A stretch of DNA of 16,684 bases from Syntrophaceae bacterium UBA5744. GTDB lineage: Bacteria > Desulfobacterota > Syntrophia > Syntrophales > UBA2192. This document shows, piece by piece, positions 7,324-13,983 of this stretch. Both the position numbers and the translations under genes were made by a program. Each line of letters opens with the position of its first letter. Position 1 is the stretch's first letter. The notes beneath the pieces are model-generated. The model was not told where the DNA came from and did no database searches. It was given only the letters and a program-made list of their open reading frames with translations. The stretch is taken from assembly GCA_002419215.1 (NCBI GenBank), contig DIFQ01000039.1, forward strand, positions 139,211 through 155,894. The letters are read 5' to 3'.

Positions 7324-8625
7324 ATGTCAAGCGTGATCGTCGTAGGGACCCAGTGGGGCGATGAAGGAAAGGGCAAGATCGTCGACCTCTATGCAGAGGA
7401 CGCCGACGCCATCGTGCGTTTCCAGGGCGGAAACAACGCGGGGCACACGATCGTCGTCAAGGGGAAGCAGACCATCCTGCACCTGATCCCTTCGGGGATC
7501 CTCCATGACTACAAGACGTGCATGCTGGGCAACGGCATGGTCATCGACCCCAAGGTGCTGATCGAGGAGATCCACTACCTGAGGAACGAGAAGGCCTTCC
7601 CGCCCAACACGAAACTCGTCATCAGCGACAAGGCGCACGTGATCATGCCCTACCACCGCCGGGTGGATGCGGCCCGCGAGGCGGCCAAGGGGGCCGGCAA
7701 GATCGGGACGACTCAACGGGGGATCGGGCCTGCCTACGAGGACAAGGTGTCCCGCGTGGGCATCCGCATCTGCGATCTGCTGGACAGCGAGGTGCTGACC
7801 GAGAAGATCAAACGCAATGTGGACGAGAAGAATTTCACCCTCACGAAGCTCTACGGCGAGCAGCCCATCGACGAGAAGCCCATCCTGGAGGAATACTTGG
7901 GTTACGCCGAGGTCCTGCGGCCTCACGTGGCGGACATCTCGCTGCTGCTCGACGAGGCGATCCGGCAGAAAAAAAAGATCCTCTTTGAAGGGGCCCAGGG
8001 CTGCCACCTCGACGTGGACTACGGCACCTACCCCTTCGTCACCTCGTCGAACACGGTGGCCGGCAACGCCTGCTGCGGCGCAGGGGTGGGCCCCACGAAA
8101 ATCGATTCGGTGGTGGGAATCGTCAAGGCCTACACGACCCGCGTGGGAAGCGGCCCCTTCGTCACGGAGCTCAACGACGAAACCGGCCAGCGCATCCAGT
8201 CCGTGGGCCAGGAGTTCGGCGCCACGACAGGACGCAAGCGACGCTGCGGCTGGCTCGACATGGTGCTGGTGCGCCAATCCGTGAGGGTCTCGGGCATCAC
8301 GGGCCTGGCGATCACCAAGCTCGACGTGCTCACGGGCATCGACAAGCTGAAGATCTGCGTGGGGTACCGTGCGGAAAAGGGCGAGGAATTCACGAAATCC
8401 GTCCCGGCCGATCTGAGGGTATTCGAGCGCTGCCAGCCCGTTTACATGGAACTCGACGGCTGGACGGAAGACATCAACACCGCCAAGAGGCTCGAGGATC
8501 TGCCGCGCAACACGCGGCGCTACGTGGACACCCTCGAGAACCTCTGCGGAGTCAAGGTGGTCCTCGTGTCCGTCGGCGCCGACCGCAACGAGACGATCGT
8601 CACGGAAAATCCCTTCCGACGATGA
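7324..8625 (+). CDS. purA: Adenylosuccinate synthase
   Basis: Cytoplasmic GTP-dependent enzyme of 433 aa that joins IMP and aspartate to give adenylosuccinate, the first committed step to AMP. The N-terminal loop WGDEGKGK carries catalytic Asp13, and His41 is present in NNAGHT, matching E. coli numbering. TTQRGIGPAYEDK and the GTP/aspartate region TTGRKRRCGWLD (about 300-312) are intact. Length is standard. GGAG lies 7 nt before the ATG and 19 bp separate it from serA, so the three genes look like one operon. The coupling makes metabolic sense because serine supplies glycine and one-carbon units for purines. Confidence 0.98.
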   Translation: MSSVIVVGTQWGDEGKGKIVDLYAEDADAIVRFQGGNNAGHTIVVKGKQTILHLIPSGILHDYKTCMLGNGMVIDPKVLIEEIHYLRNEKAFPPNTKLVISDKAHVIMPYHRRVDAAREAAKGAGKIGTTQRGIGPAYEDKVSRVGIRICDLLDSEVLTEKIKRNVDEKNFTLTKLYGEQPIDEKPILEEYLGYAEVLRPHVADISLLLDEAIRQKKKILFEGAQGCHLDVDYGTYPFVTSSNTVAGNACCGAGVGPTKIDSVVGIVKAYTTRVGSGPFVTELNDETGQRIQSVGQEFGATTGRKRRCGWLDMVLVRQSVRVSGITGLAITKLDVLTGIDKLKICVGYRAEKGEEFTKSVPADLRVFERCQPVYMELDGWTEDINTAKRLEDLPRNTRRYVDTLENLCGVKVVLVSVGADRNETIVTENPFRR

Positions 8626-8630
8626 AAAAC

Positions 8631-8730
8631 AGTGCTTGAGTGCATGAGTGTCTGAGTGCGGGAGTGAATGAAGAAAAATGTTTTCCTCCTTCACTGAGAC
8701 ACTCAGACACTTTGACACTTTGTCACTTTA
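8631..8730. repeat. Two-armed octamer array, five AGTG facing five CACT
   Basis: Left arm: AGTG at 8631, 8639, 8647, 8655, 8663. Right arm: CACT at 8692, 8700, 8708, 8716, 8724. Every step is exactly 8 bp. All five pairs share one centre (paired coordinates sum to 17358). The middle of the stem is continuous for 9 bp (8650-8658 with 8700-8708), and an inner AGTGAA/TTCACT stem (8663-8668 with 8690-8695) caps it. It occupies nearly the whole gap between purA and tRNA-Lys and may act as a transcript end or processing stem for purA; it has no classical T-run. Confidence 0.8.
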
Positions 8731-8736
8731 TCTTCC

Positions 8737-8813
8737 GGGCCGTTAGCTCAGTTTGGTAGAGCAGCGGACTTTTAATCCGTTGGTCGGGGGTTCAAATCCC
8801 CCACGGCCCACCA
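8737..8813 (+). tRNA. tRNA-Lys (anticodon UUU)
   Basis: A complete cloverleaf of 77 nt with encoded CCA (8811-8813). The acceptor stem GGGCCGT pairs with ACGGCCC and the discriminator base is A. The D arm is GCTC/GAGC. The anticodon stem GCGGA/TCCGT encloses loop CTTTTAA with anticodon TTT at 8771-8773. The T arm contains GGTTCAAATCC. It decodes AAA and AAG. It follows purA by 111 bp and has its own terminator. Confidence 0.97.
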
Positions 8814-8819
8814 GTCAAT

Positions 8820-8867
8820 AACGGGGGTTTCGGGGCGGACACGCCTCGAAGCCCCCGTTGCTTTTTT
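8820..8867 (+). terminator. Rho-independent terminator of tRNA-Lys
   Basis: An outer stem AACGGGGG/CCCCCGTT and an inner stem TTCGGGGC/GCCTCGAA (one G-U pair) form a long hairpin. It is followed within two bases by six T residues (8862-8867). It begins 7 nt after the tRNA CCA end, so the operon or tRNA transcript ends here. Confidence 0.9.
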
Positions 8868-9065
8868 GCCCTTCTCTCCGCTCTTTTCTCGCCTTTCGGG
8901 GGAAAACACCTTTTCGGACGCATGGACAGAAGATGGGAAGAAGTCGTCAACCCAGGGAGCAGGGCCGTTTCTGATCCTGACCGGCAGGATTAAAATTCCT
9001 CGCACCAGGGTGCCAGGATTTCAGAAACGTACGGAAGTGGATGATCTGTTGTTAGGCTCGCTTCC

Positions 9066-9083
9066 CCCGCAGCAAGCTGCGGG
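9066..9083. repeat. Palindromic hairpin CCCGCAG-CAAG-CTGCGGG
   Basis: A perfect 7-bp stem with a CAAG loop lies 13 bp downstream of the sensor kinase stop. On the minus strand there is no T-run after it, so it is not a typical terminator. The palindrome resembles a common intergenic element in GC-rich bacterial genomes; only one copy is visible. The remaining 8868-9065 shows no gene. Confidence 0.45.
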
Positions 9084-9095
9084 ACGCGCCCCCGG

Positions 9096-10334
9096 TCATG
9101 AGTCGGAATGGGCTTTCTGGGAAGGATCCGCCTCGGCGGGAAGAAACAGGCTGAAGGTCGTTCCCTGACCCCATTCGGACTCGACAGCAATCGTGCCGTT
9201 ATGATGTTTCAGGATCGAGTAGCATATCGACAGGCCGAGTCCCAGGCCCTTTCTCCCGCCCGTTGTCTTCGCCTTGAAGTAAGGATCGAATACTCTCGAA
9301 AGATCCTCTTTCCTGACGCCGGCACCGCCGTCCTTGATCGATATTTTTACGTAACGTCCCGGCCTGAGAGAAAGGGGGTTCTTTTCGCCGATCGTGACGC
9401 ATTCGGCGCCGATATCCATGGTGCCGCCCTCGGGCATGGCCTGCAGACCATTATTGACGATGTTTTCTATCACCTGGCGAATTTGCATGGAATCCATCTC
9501 AACGGGCCAGATGTCCTCTGGAATCGAGATATTCCACCGGATATCGGACCGGCTTTTGTAGCATTCGATGGCCTCCCGCAGCAGCGGGACGACCGATTCC
9601 ATCTTCCGCTGGGAATATCCTCCCTTGGCGAAGGTAATCAACTGGTGGGCCAGCTCCTTGGCCTGGAGACCGGCCCTTTCCGCCGTGGCAAGCCCCTCCT
9701 CCATCATCTTGTCTTCATCGGAAGCGACTAATTTCGCCAGGAAGATGTTTCGCAGGACGGCGGACATGAGGCTGTCGAAATCCTTTGCGACGCCGCCTGC
9801 AAAGTCGCCGAGGGATTCGTGTTTTTTTATCCGGATCAGTTCCTCGATCGCCTGTTTCTCCTCCGTGACGTCTTCCGTTGTCTCCACGGCCCCGAACATC
9901 TCGCCCCGTGAATCCCTGATTGCGGCCGCAGTAAACCGGAACCATTTCCCCCTGTCGCCGATCTCGGGAATGAAGACGACATCTTCGATGGCCTCATCGA
10001 CCAGCCGGGCCTTGCGGAGCTTTTCCGAATACCATTGCGGTGCCGTGTCAATCCCCCCGTCCACGATCAGGTCCGCCACGCAGGGCCTCTGCTCCCGATA
10101 AAACGCTCTCCATTGCTGATCGGTGCCGATCACAGCTTCCGCCTTGATGCCGCTGAGCTTTTCCATTGCAGCGTTCCAGTAGAGAACGCGATGATCCTTC
10201 CGGATCACAAAGGTGGGGAGGGGGGACGCCTGGATGATTCGGCGCAGCATCTGTTCGCGGCGTTTCCATTCCCATGCCGAATACATGAAGTAGACAAGAG
10301 CGATACAGAGCAAGAAGGCGAGCAGGAATTCCAT
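9096..10334 (-). CDS. Membrane-anchored PAS sensor kinase with Lys at the phospho-His position
   Basis: 412 aa. One N-terminal membrane segment (about residues 3-20), a PAS/PAC domain (about 30-165), a HisKA-like dimerisation region (about 168-240) and a HATPase_c domain (about 280-400). ATP-binding motifs look intact: N-box Asn295, DGGAG (335-339), FDPYF and GLGLGLS (363-369). The H-box reads AGGVAKDFDSLM where the family has AGGIAHDFNNLL, so residue 184 is Lys (codon AAG, 9785-9783) instead of the phosphoacceptor His. It may therefore signal without autophosphorylation at the usual site. The start has GAGG 5 nt upstream. An HbpS-like secreted protein gene lies upstream on the same strand. 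No response regulator is adjacent. Confidence 0.88.
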   Translation of the reverse strand: MEFLLAFLLCIALVYFMYSAWEWKRREQMLRRIIQASPLPTFVIRKDHRVLYWNAAMEKLSGIKAEAVIGTDQQWRAFYREQRPCVADLIVDGGIDTAPQWYSEKLRKARLVDEAIEDVVFIPEIGDRGKWFRFTAAAIRDSRGEMFGAVETTEDVTEEKQAIEELIRIKKHESLGDFAGGVAKDFDSLMSAVLRNIFLAKLVASDEDKMMEEGLATAERAGLQAKELAHQLITFAKGGYSQRKMESVVPLLREAIECYKSRSDIRWNISIPEDIWPVEMDSMQIRQVIENIVNNGLQAMPEGGTMDIGAECVTIGEKNPLSLRPGRYVKISIKDGGAGVRKEDLSRVFDPYFKAKTTGGRKGLGLGLSICYSILKHHNGTIAVESEWGQGTTFSLFLPAEADPSQKAHSDS

Positions 10335-10492
10335 GTGAGCCTCGTTCCCGGAGCGAGAGATGAAATGCTGATCATGCTTTCCAGTAAGAAAGCGGGGAAT
10401 GCATCAAAAAGCAAGTGAAATATTGCCGTGATGACAATGCGGCGCCGGGGGCGCGGGACAAACGGAAAGAAGGGCTCCAGCACCCTAAAAGC

Positions 10493-10526
10493 GAAGGGGG
10501 TTCCGAGTTGCTTCGGAACCCCCTTC
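10493..10526 (-). terminator. Terminator after the HbpS-like gene
   Basis: A perfect 14-bp stem (10493-10506 pairs with 10513-10526, GAAGGGGGTTCCGA) has a 6-nt loop. On the minus strand it is followed by CGCTTTT. It lies 30 bp after the HbpS-like stop codon. The plus-strand side also has CTTTTCTT, so it may work both ways. It separates the HbpS-like gene from the downstream kinase gene, though read-through is possible. Confidence 0.8.
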
Positions 10527-10555
10527 TTTTCTTACCGTTTACCCGATACGACTGC

Positions 10556-11035
10556 CTACTTGATCACCGCCGCGCCGGCGCCGGCAATCTGGCCGTCCTG
10601 AGCGGCCGAGCCGCCGGAGACTCCGATGGCGCCGATGATCTTGCCCTTTTCGATGATGGGCACGCCGCCCTCGATGGCGCTGATGCCGTCCAAAGTCAGG
10701 TAATGGACGTTCGACTTGACCGCATTCTCGAGGGCCAGGGTGGGACGTTTGTACATGACGGACGCCTTGGCCTTGTGGATCGCCACGTCGTTGCTTCCCC
10801 ACTGGACCACGTCAAAGCGCTCCAGGTATACGAGCTGTCCGCCCGTGTCCGCAATGGCGATGACCACATTGATTTTCATCTCCTTCGCCTTTGCCGCTGC
10901 CGCCGCCGCAACTTTCTTCGCCGCATCCAGGCCGATGTTCGGGCCGTAGGGGTTGGGCATCTGCTGTGCGAAGGCCGAGCCGGCGATGAAAAGGGCGACA
11001 ACACAAAGTACCGCTGCTAACTTCAGAGAACGCAT
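10556..11035 (-). CDS. Secreted GlcG/HbpS family (DUF336) protein, probable haem-binding
   Basis: 159 aa with a signal peptide (residues 1-23, cleavage expected after AFA before QQ), leaving a periplasmic or extracellular domain of about 136 aa. The mature part has family features: VVIAIADTGGQLVYLERFD, a KAKAS helix and the Gly-rich end GVPIIEKGKIIGAIGVSGG. GlcG/HbpS proteins bind haem or small ligands; in Streptomyces reticuli HbpS works with sensor kinase SenS. The start at 11035 is chosen because AAGGAGG lies just upstream; an in-frame ATG at 11059 would bury the signal peptide. It has the strongest promoter in the window and its own terminator. A PAS sensor kinase gene follows 221 bp downstream on the same strand. 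Confidence 0.88.
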   Translation of the reverse strand: MRSLKLAAVLCVVALFIAGSAFAQQMPNPYGPNIGLDAAKKVAAAAAAKAKEMKINVVIAIADTGGQLVYLERFDVVQWGSNDVAIHKAKASVMYKRPTLALENAVKSNVHYLTLDGISAIEGGVPIIEKGKIIGAIGVSGGSAAQDGQIAGAGAAVIK

Positions 11036-11091
11036 TGTACTTCCTCCTTCGTCCTTCATTCTTTGAGAAATCCCTCACGGGATCATGTAGA

Positions 11092-11120
11092 ACTATAGGA
11101 AAGCGGGATCGCAATGTCAA
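11092..11120 (-). promoter_or_regulatory. Near-consensus sigma70 promoter of the HbpS-like gene
   Basis: On the minus strand a perfect -35 TTGACA (11120-11115), a 17-bp spacer and -10 TATAGT (11097-11092, 5 of 6) precede the HbpS-like start by about 57 bp. A small hairpin ATCCC/GGGAT lies in the short leader. No operator palindrome is obvious. The rest of the divergent gap to 11327 shows no gene and no good plus-strand promoter. Confidence 0.75.
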
Positions 11121-11327
11121 CGGAATTCCGCGAACAGGATGGCTGGAAATGCAGTCCCCTAGCCTATTTCATAAATGACATAACCACCGGGAATTCGCTT
11201 CGGGACGGGGGATCCGGCGCTCTGCCCGGTGTTACAGGCTGCAACCTTGCCGTTTTGGACGAATGTGTGATAGAGAAGCAGTCAATTATCCGAAATGCGA
11301 CAAATTCTCTGAGCTGCAGGGGACTCC

Positions 11328-12809
11328 ATGCAACACATTTCCCGCAATCGCCGTCATCGACCCTGGCACGCCGCCCTGATGCTCCTGGCCGGGCTCCTCC
11401 TCTCCGCCTGCGCGGCCCAATACCCCATGAACCCCGGCGTGGAGAAGATCGATCGAGGGGAACCCTACCGGGTCAAGCTCATGGCCAGGGAACGCTCATC
11501 GGATGCGCTCCTGATCCTGGCCTTTTCGGGAGGAGGCACCCGCGCAGCAGCCCTGTCCTACGGCATCCTGGAGGCCCTCGATCTCGTGGAGGTCCCGGCG
11601 CCGCCGGCAAAGGGAAGCAAGCGGCATACCCTGCTCGACGAGGTCGACCTGATCTCGGGCGTCTCCGGCGGCAGCTTCACGGCCTCCTACTACGGACTGC
11701 AGGGCCGCGAGATCTTCAACGATTTCCGCACCGAGTTTCTCTACGCCGACTTCCAGGGTTCGCTGCTCTGGGGGCTTGCGAACCCCGTCAACTGGGTGCG
11801 CCTGGGGTCCCCGCGGTTCGGCCGGAGCGACCTCGCCCAGGAATACTACGAAAACAAGCTTTTCAAGGGCGCAACCCTCGGGGACATTGCGAAGAAGTCC
11901 GGGCCCGTCATCGTGGTCCTCGCCACGGAGGCGATCGAGGGGATCAGCTTCGCCTTCACGCCGAGTCAGTTCGCACTCATCTGCTCCGATTTCGACCGGT
12001 TCCCCGTGTCCCGGGCCGTTGCGGCTTCGGCAGCCTTTCCAGGGGCCCTCTCACCGGTGGTCCTCAAGAACTACGCGGGCCAGTGCGACATCCGGACACC
12101 GCGCTGGATCGAAAAGGCCCTGGCAAGCCCGGACCTCGCCAGCCGGGCCTACTACAACGCCCTGCGGATGAAGACCTACCTCGACGTCAAACGCAAGCCC
12201 TACATCCATCTCATCGACGGGGGCGTATCGGACAACCTCGGAATCCGCGGCATCCTCGAGTCCCTCATCGCCCGGGGCGGCATCCATGAATCGCTCAGGG
12301 CTTTGGGACTGCAGAAGACCCGGCGGGTGGGCATCGTCATCGTCGACGCAAAGACCCAGGAAAAGGCCCGCTGGCAGATTCTCGACGAAGTCCCCGGCAT
12401 CGGGACCATCCTGGGGGCCTCGTCGACCATCATGATCAACAAGTACAACTTCGAGACGATCGAGTTGCTGCACCACGTCGCCCGGGAGTGGACGCACGAC
12501 GACGAGATCCATGGACAGAGGCCCATCGATTTTTATATCATGCACGTGGCGTTCGACGCGCTGCCGGACGAGAAGGAGCGGGACTACTTCAACGCGATCC
12601 CCACGAGCCTTAACCTCGAGCCCGAGCAGGTGGACAACCTGCGGGAGGTAGCGGCAAAGCTCTTGTATAACGACAAGGATTTCCGGAGGTTTGTGAAAGA
12701 CCTCGAGGGGCGGATGCCGGAGCGGCCGATCCGGTTCAGCCTGCCGGCAAGGAACCCAGCCGACGGAACCGGTGAACCGGAGTTCGCAGGACACGAAATC
12801 CAGCCCTAG
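11328..12809 (+). CDS. Patatin-like phospholipase lipoprotein
   Basis: 493 aa. The N-terminus is a lipoprotein signal with a lipobox ending LLSAC (lipidated Cys28). The residues after it are Ala-Ala and not Asp, so outer-membrane sorting is likely by the usual rule. The patatin domain (about 60-345) shows the oxyanion loop SGGGTRAA (67-74), the nucleophile elbow GVSGG with Ser113, and catalytic Asp297 in LIDGGVSDN. These Ser-Asp dyad enzymes hydrolyse acyl esters of lipids; the substrate here is unknown. The C-terminal 150 residues have no recognised motif. AGGGGA lies upstream of the ATG. It is transcribed alone and ends at a bidirectional terminator. Confidence 0.92.
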   Translation: MQHISRNRRHRPWHAALMLLAGLLLSACAAQYPMNPGVEKIDRGEPYRVKLMARERSSDALLILAFSGGGTRAAALSYGILEALDLVEVPAPPAKGSKRHTLLDEVDLISGVSGGSFTASYYGLQGREIFNDFRTEFLYADFQGSLLWGLANPVNWVRLGSPRFGRSDLAQEYYENKLFKGATLGDIAKKSGPVIVVLATEAIEGISFAFTPSQFALICSDFDRFPVSRAVAASAAFPGALSPVVLKNYAGQCDIRTPRWIEKALASPDLASRAYYNALRMKTYLDVKRKPYIHLIDGGVSDNLGIRGILESLIARGGIHESLRALGLQKTRRVGIVIVDAKTQEKARWQILDEVPGIGTILGASSTIMINKYNFETIELLHHVAREWTHDDEIHGQRPIDFYIMHVAFDALPDEKERDYFNAIPTSLNLEPEQVDNLREVAAKLLYNDKDFRRFVKDLEGRMPERPIRFSLPARNPADGTGEPEFAGHEIQP

Positions 12810-12840
12810 ATTTTTTCGGCAACACGGTCATGCCGGAAAA

Positions 12841-12871
12841 AGAAGAGCCGGTCTCAGTGGCCGGCTCTTCT
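12841..12871. terminator. Bidirectional terminator between convergent genes
   Basis: A perfect 11-bp stem AGAAGAGCCGG/CCGGCTCTTCT has a 9-nt loop. On the minus strand TTTTTCC follows; on the plus strand CTTTCCC follows. A second, imperfect hairpin (12811-12840, TTTTTTCGGCA with TGCCGGAAAAA) abuts it. It serves the patatin gene (+) and the secreted protein gene (-). Confidence 0.85.
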
Positions 12872-12954
12872 CTTTCCCGATTTTCAACGCGTGAAGAGGC
12901 TTGCCGCCCCTGCCCGGACATCAGGCCGGTCATCGTTTCCCGCTGCGCTCTCTC

Positions 12955-13668
12955 CTAGTAGAAGATGTTGCAGCCGCTCAGGCCTCTATGGTCCTCGACG
13001 CACATCTTTCCGGGTTCGTGGATCGTCGTCTTCCAGAAGTACACCTTGTTGCCCGTGATCTTTACATGGTGCATGAGGTAGTCAACGACTGTCCAATCAC
13101 CTATCCAGTTCAAATAACAATGCGCAAAATTGACCGGGTTCGTCCCGTCCCAGCACTGGAATTCGTTGCCGTCATCCTGCAGAACTTCCTCGACCTGGAA
13201 GGGACCCTGGTACAGAAGCCCCTCCGGGGGGATGAGAGCGGGCTCGGGCGGAGTACCCAGCCACATTGCATAGGGAACGCAGACGGGGTAGAGCCACTGG
13301 TTGGGGTTGTTATGGACGGAGATCTTGGCAACGGAGCTTGCGGCCGACGCCCACCCCTCGCCGGCGCCTGTAACGGCACCCGCATCGTAGATGTACGCCG
13401 TGCCGTGCATGTTGCGGTTCCAGCCCAGATCGACGCCGCTGTCCTTCACGCGAACGTTCATCTTTTCCGTGCCCACGTACCGGATCACGACGGACTTGCG
13501 CCATTCGGCACCCGGTCCAAAAGGCCAATCCTCGGCGCCATAGGGACAGAATTCCCAGTAATCAACGTCCTTGTCACTGTAACCGGTTACTACTGTTTTG
13601 CCCGTCGCGCTGAACGGGAGAGCCACTACCAGCAGCGCCGCGAAAAGACATAACAGACCCTTTCTCAT
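12955..13668 (-). CDS. Secreted protein of unknown function, Trp- and Cys-rich
   Basis: I do not recognise this protein. It has 237 aa with a clear signal peptide (residues 1 to about 23, LLCLFAALLVVALPFSATG). The mature part contains six cysteines (41, 130, 172, 184, 223, 233), an even number compatible with disulfides, and about eleven tryptophans. There are no membrane segments, repeats or catalytic motifs that I can name. The start at 13668 is chosen because AGGAGG lies 6 nt upstream and the signal peptide then begins at residue 4; a longer frame reaching 13848 runs through intergenic repeats and is unlikely to be translated. It converges with the patatin lipoprotein gene. A role in the envelope or outside the cell is inferred from the signal peptide only. 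Confidence 0.82.
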   Translation of the reverse strand: MRKGLLCLFAALLVVALPFSATGKTVVTGYSDKDVDYWEFCPYGAEDWPFGPGAEWRKSVVIRYVGTEKMNVRVKDSGVDLGWNRNMHGTAYIYDAGAVTGAGEGWASAASSVAKISVHNNPNQWLYPVCVPYAMWLGTPPEPALIPPEGLLYQGPFQVEEVLQDDGNEFQCWDGTNPVNFAHCYLNWIGDWTVVDYLMHHVKITGNKVYFWKTTIHEPGKMCVEDHRGLSGCNIFY

Positions 13669-13830
13669 ACCGAACCTCCTGTGGTGCATATTGGATCCAA
13701 ATCTGACCATGGTCACCCCGTCGGGTGGATTTATCGTCGGGAAGGCAAAGAGAGGGCCTGTCCCGCACGCAGGACAAACCTTGTATTCGTATTCGGCAGG
13801 GAAAAGGTAAAACTTGAGGGGCAAATCCCC

Positions 13831-13860
13831 ACTGCCCCCCTTTTTCAAAGGGGGATGGGG
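13831..13860. repeat. CCCCCTTTTTCAAAGGGGG palindromic intergenic repeat
   Basis: CCCCCTTT (13836-13843) pairs with AAAGGGGG (13847-13854) around loop TTC, followed by ATGGGG. I recognise this core from dispersed intergenic repeats of many bacterial genomes; only one copy is in this window. Confidence 0.55.
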
Positions 13861-13890
13861 GAATGGGGATTTCAGAGAGAACAGGGGCCT

Positions 13891-13980
13891 TCCCCCTCAC
13901 CTCTCATCCTCTCCCACCAGGGGAGAGGACGCCTGAAAGGAAAAGTGGTCATAGGGAGAGGGAGAGCAGGGTGAGAGTTG
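13891..13980. repeat. Two-armed CCTCTCCC/GGGAGAGG repeat
   Basis: The left arm (about 13892-13915) is rich in CTC words. A tight hairpin CCTCTCCC-ACCA-G-GGGAGAGG (13908-13928) follows. A right arm of GGGAGAG/GGGTGAG words (13953-13976) is the inverted counterpart of the left. The word period is about 7-8 bp but less regular than in the other arrays. Confidence 0.5.
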
Positions 13981-13983
13981 TTT

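Larger units (their letters stand above)
13669..13983. other. Intergenic region without a gene, holding two palindromic repeats
   Basis: 315 bp between the secreted-protein start and the dehydrogenase stop. It contains the two repeats listed separately. No promoter stands out and no T-run terminator is seen for the dehydrogenase gene. Frames running through it lack ribosome sites and follow the repeats. Confidence 0.6.

Noticed and set aside
7327..8718. 463-codon open frame antisense to purA
   Set aside because: Shadow frame of purA that also runs into the octamer palindrome; no domain or ribosome site.
8772..9005. 77-codon minus-strand frame beginning in the tRNA and reading GDLNPRPTD
   Set aside because: This peptide is the well-known artefact of translating the antisense of a tRNA gene; the frame crosses the tRNA and its terminator.
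13669..13848. Upstream extension of the secreted protein with a CPACGTG zinc-ribbon-like segment
   Set aside because: The internal start has AGGAGG and begins a signal peptide; the extension would bury that signal and runs through an intergenic repeat.
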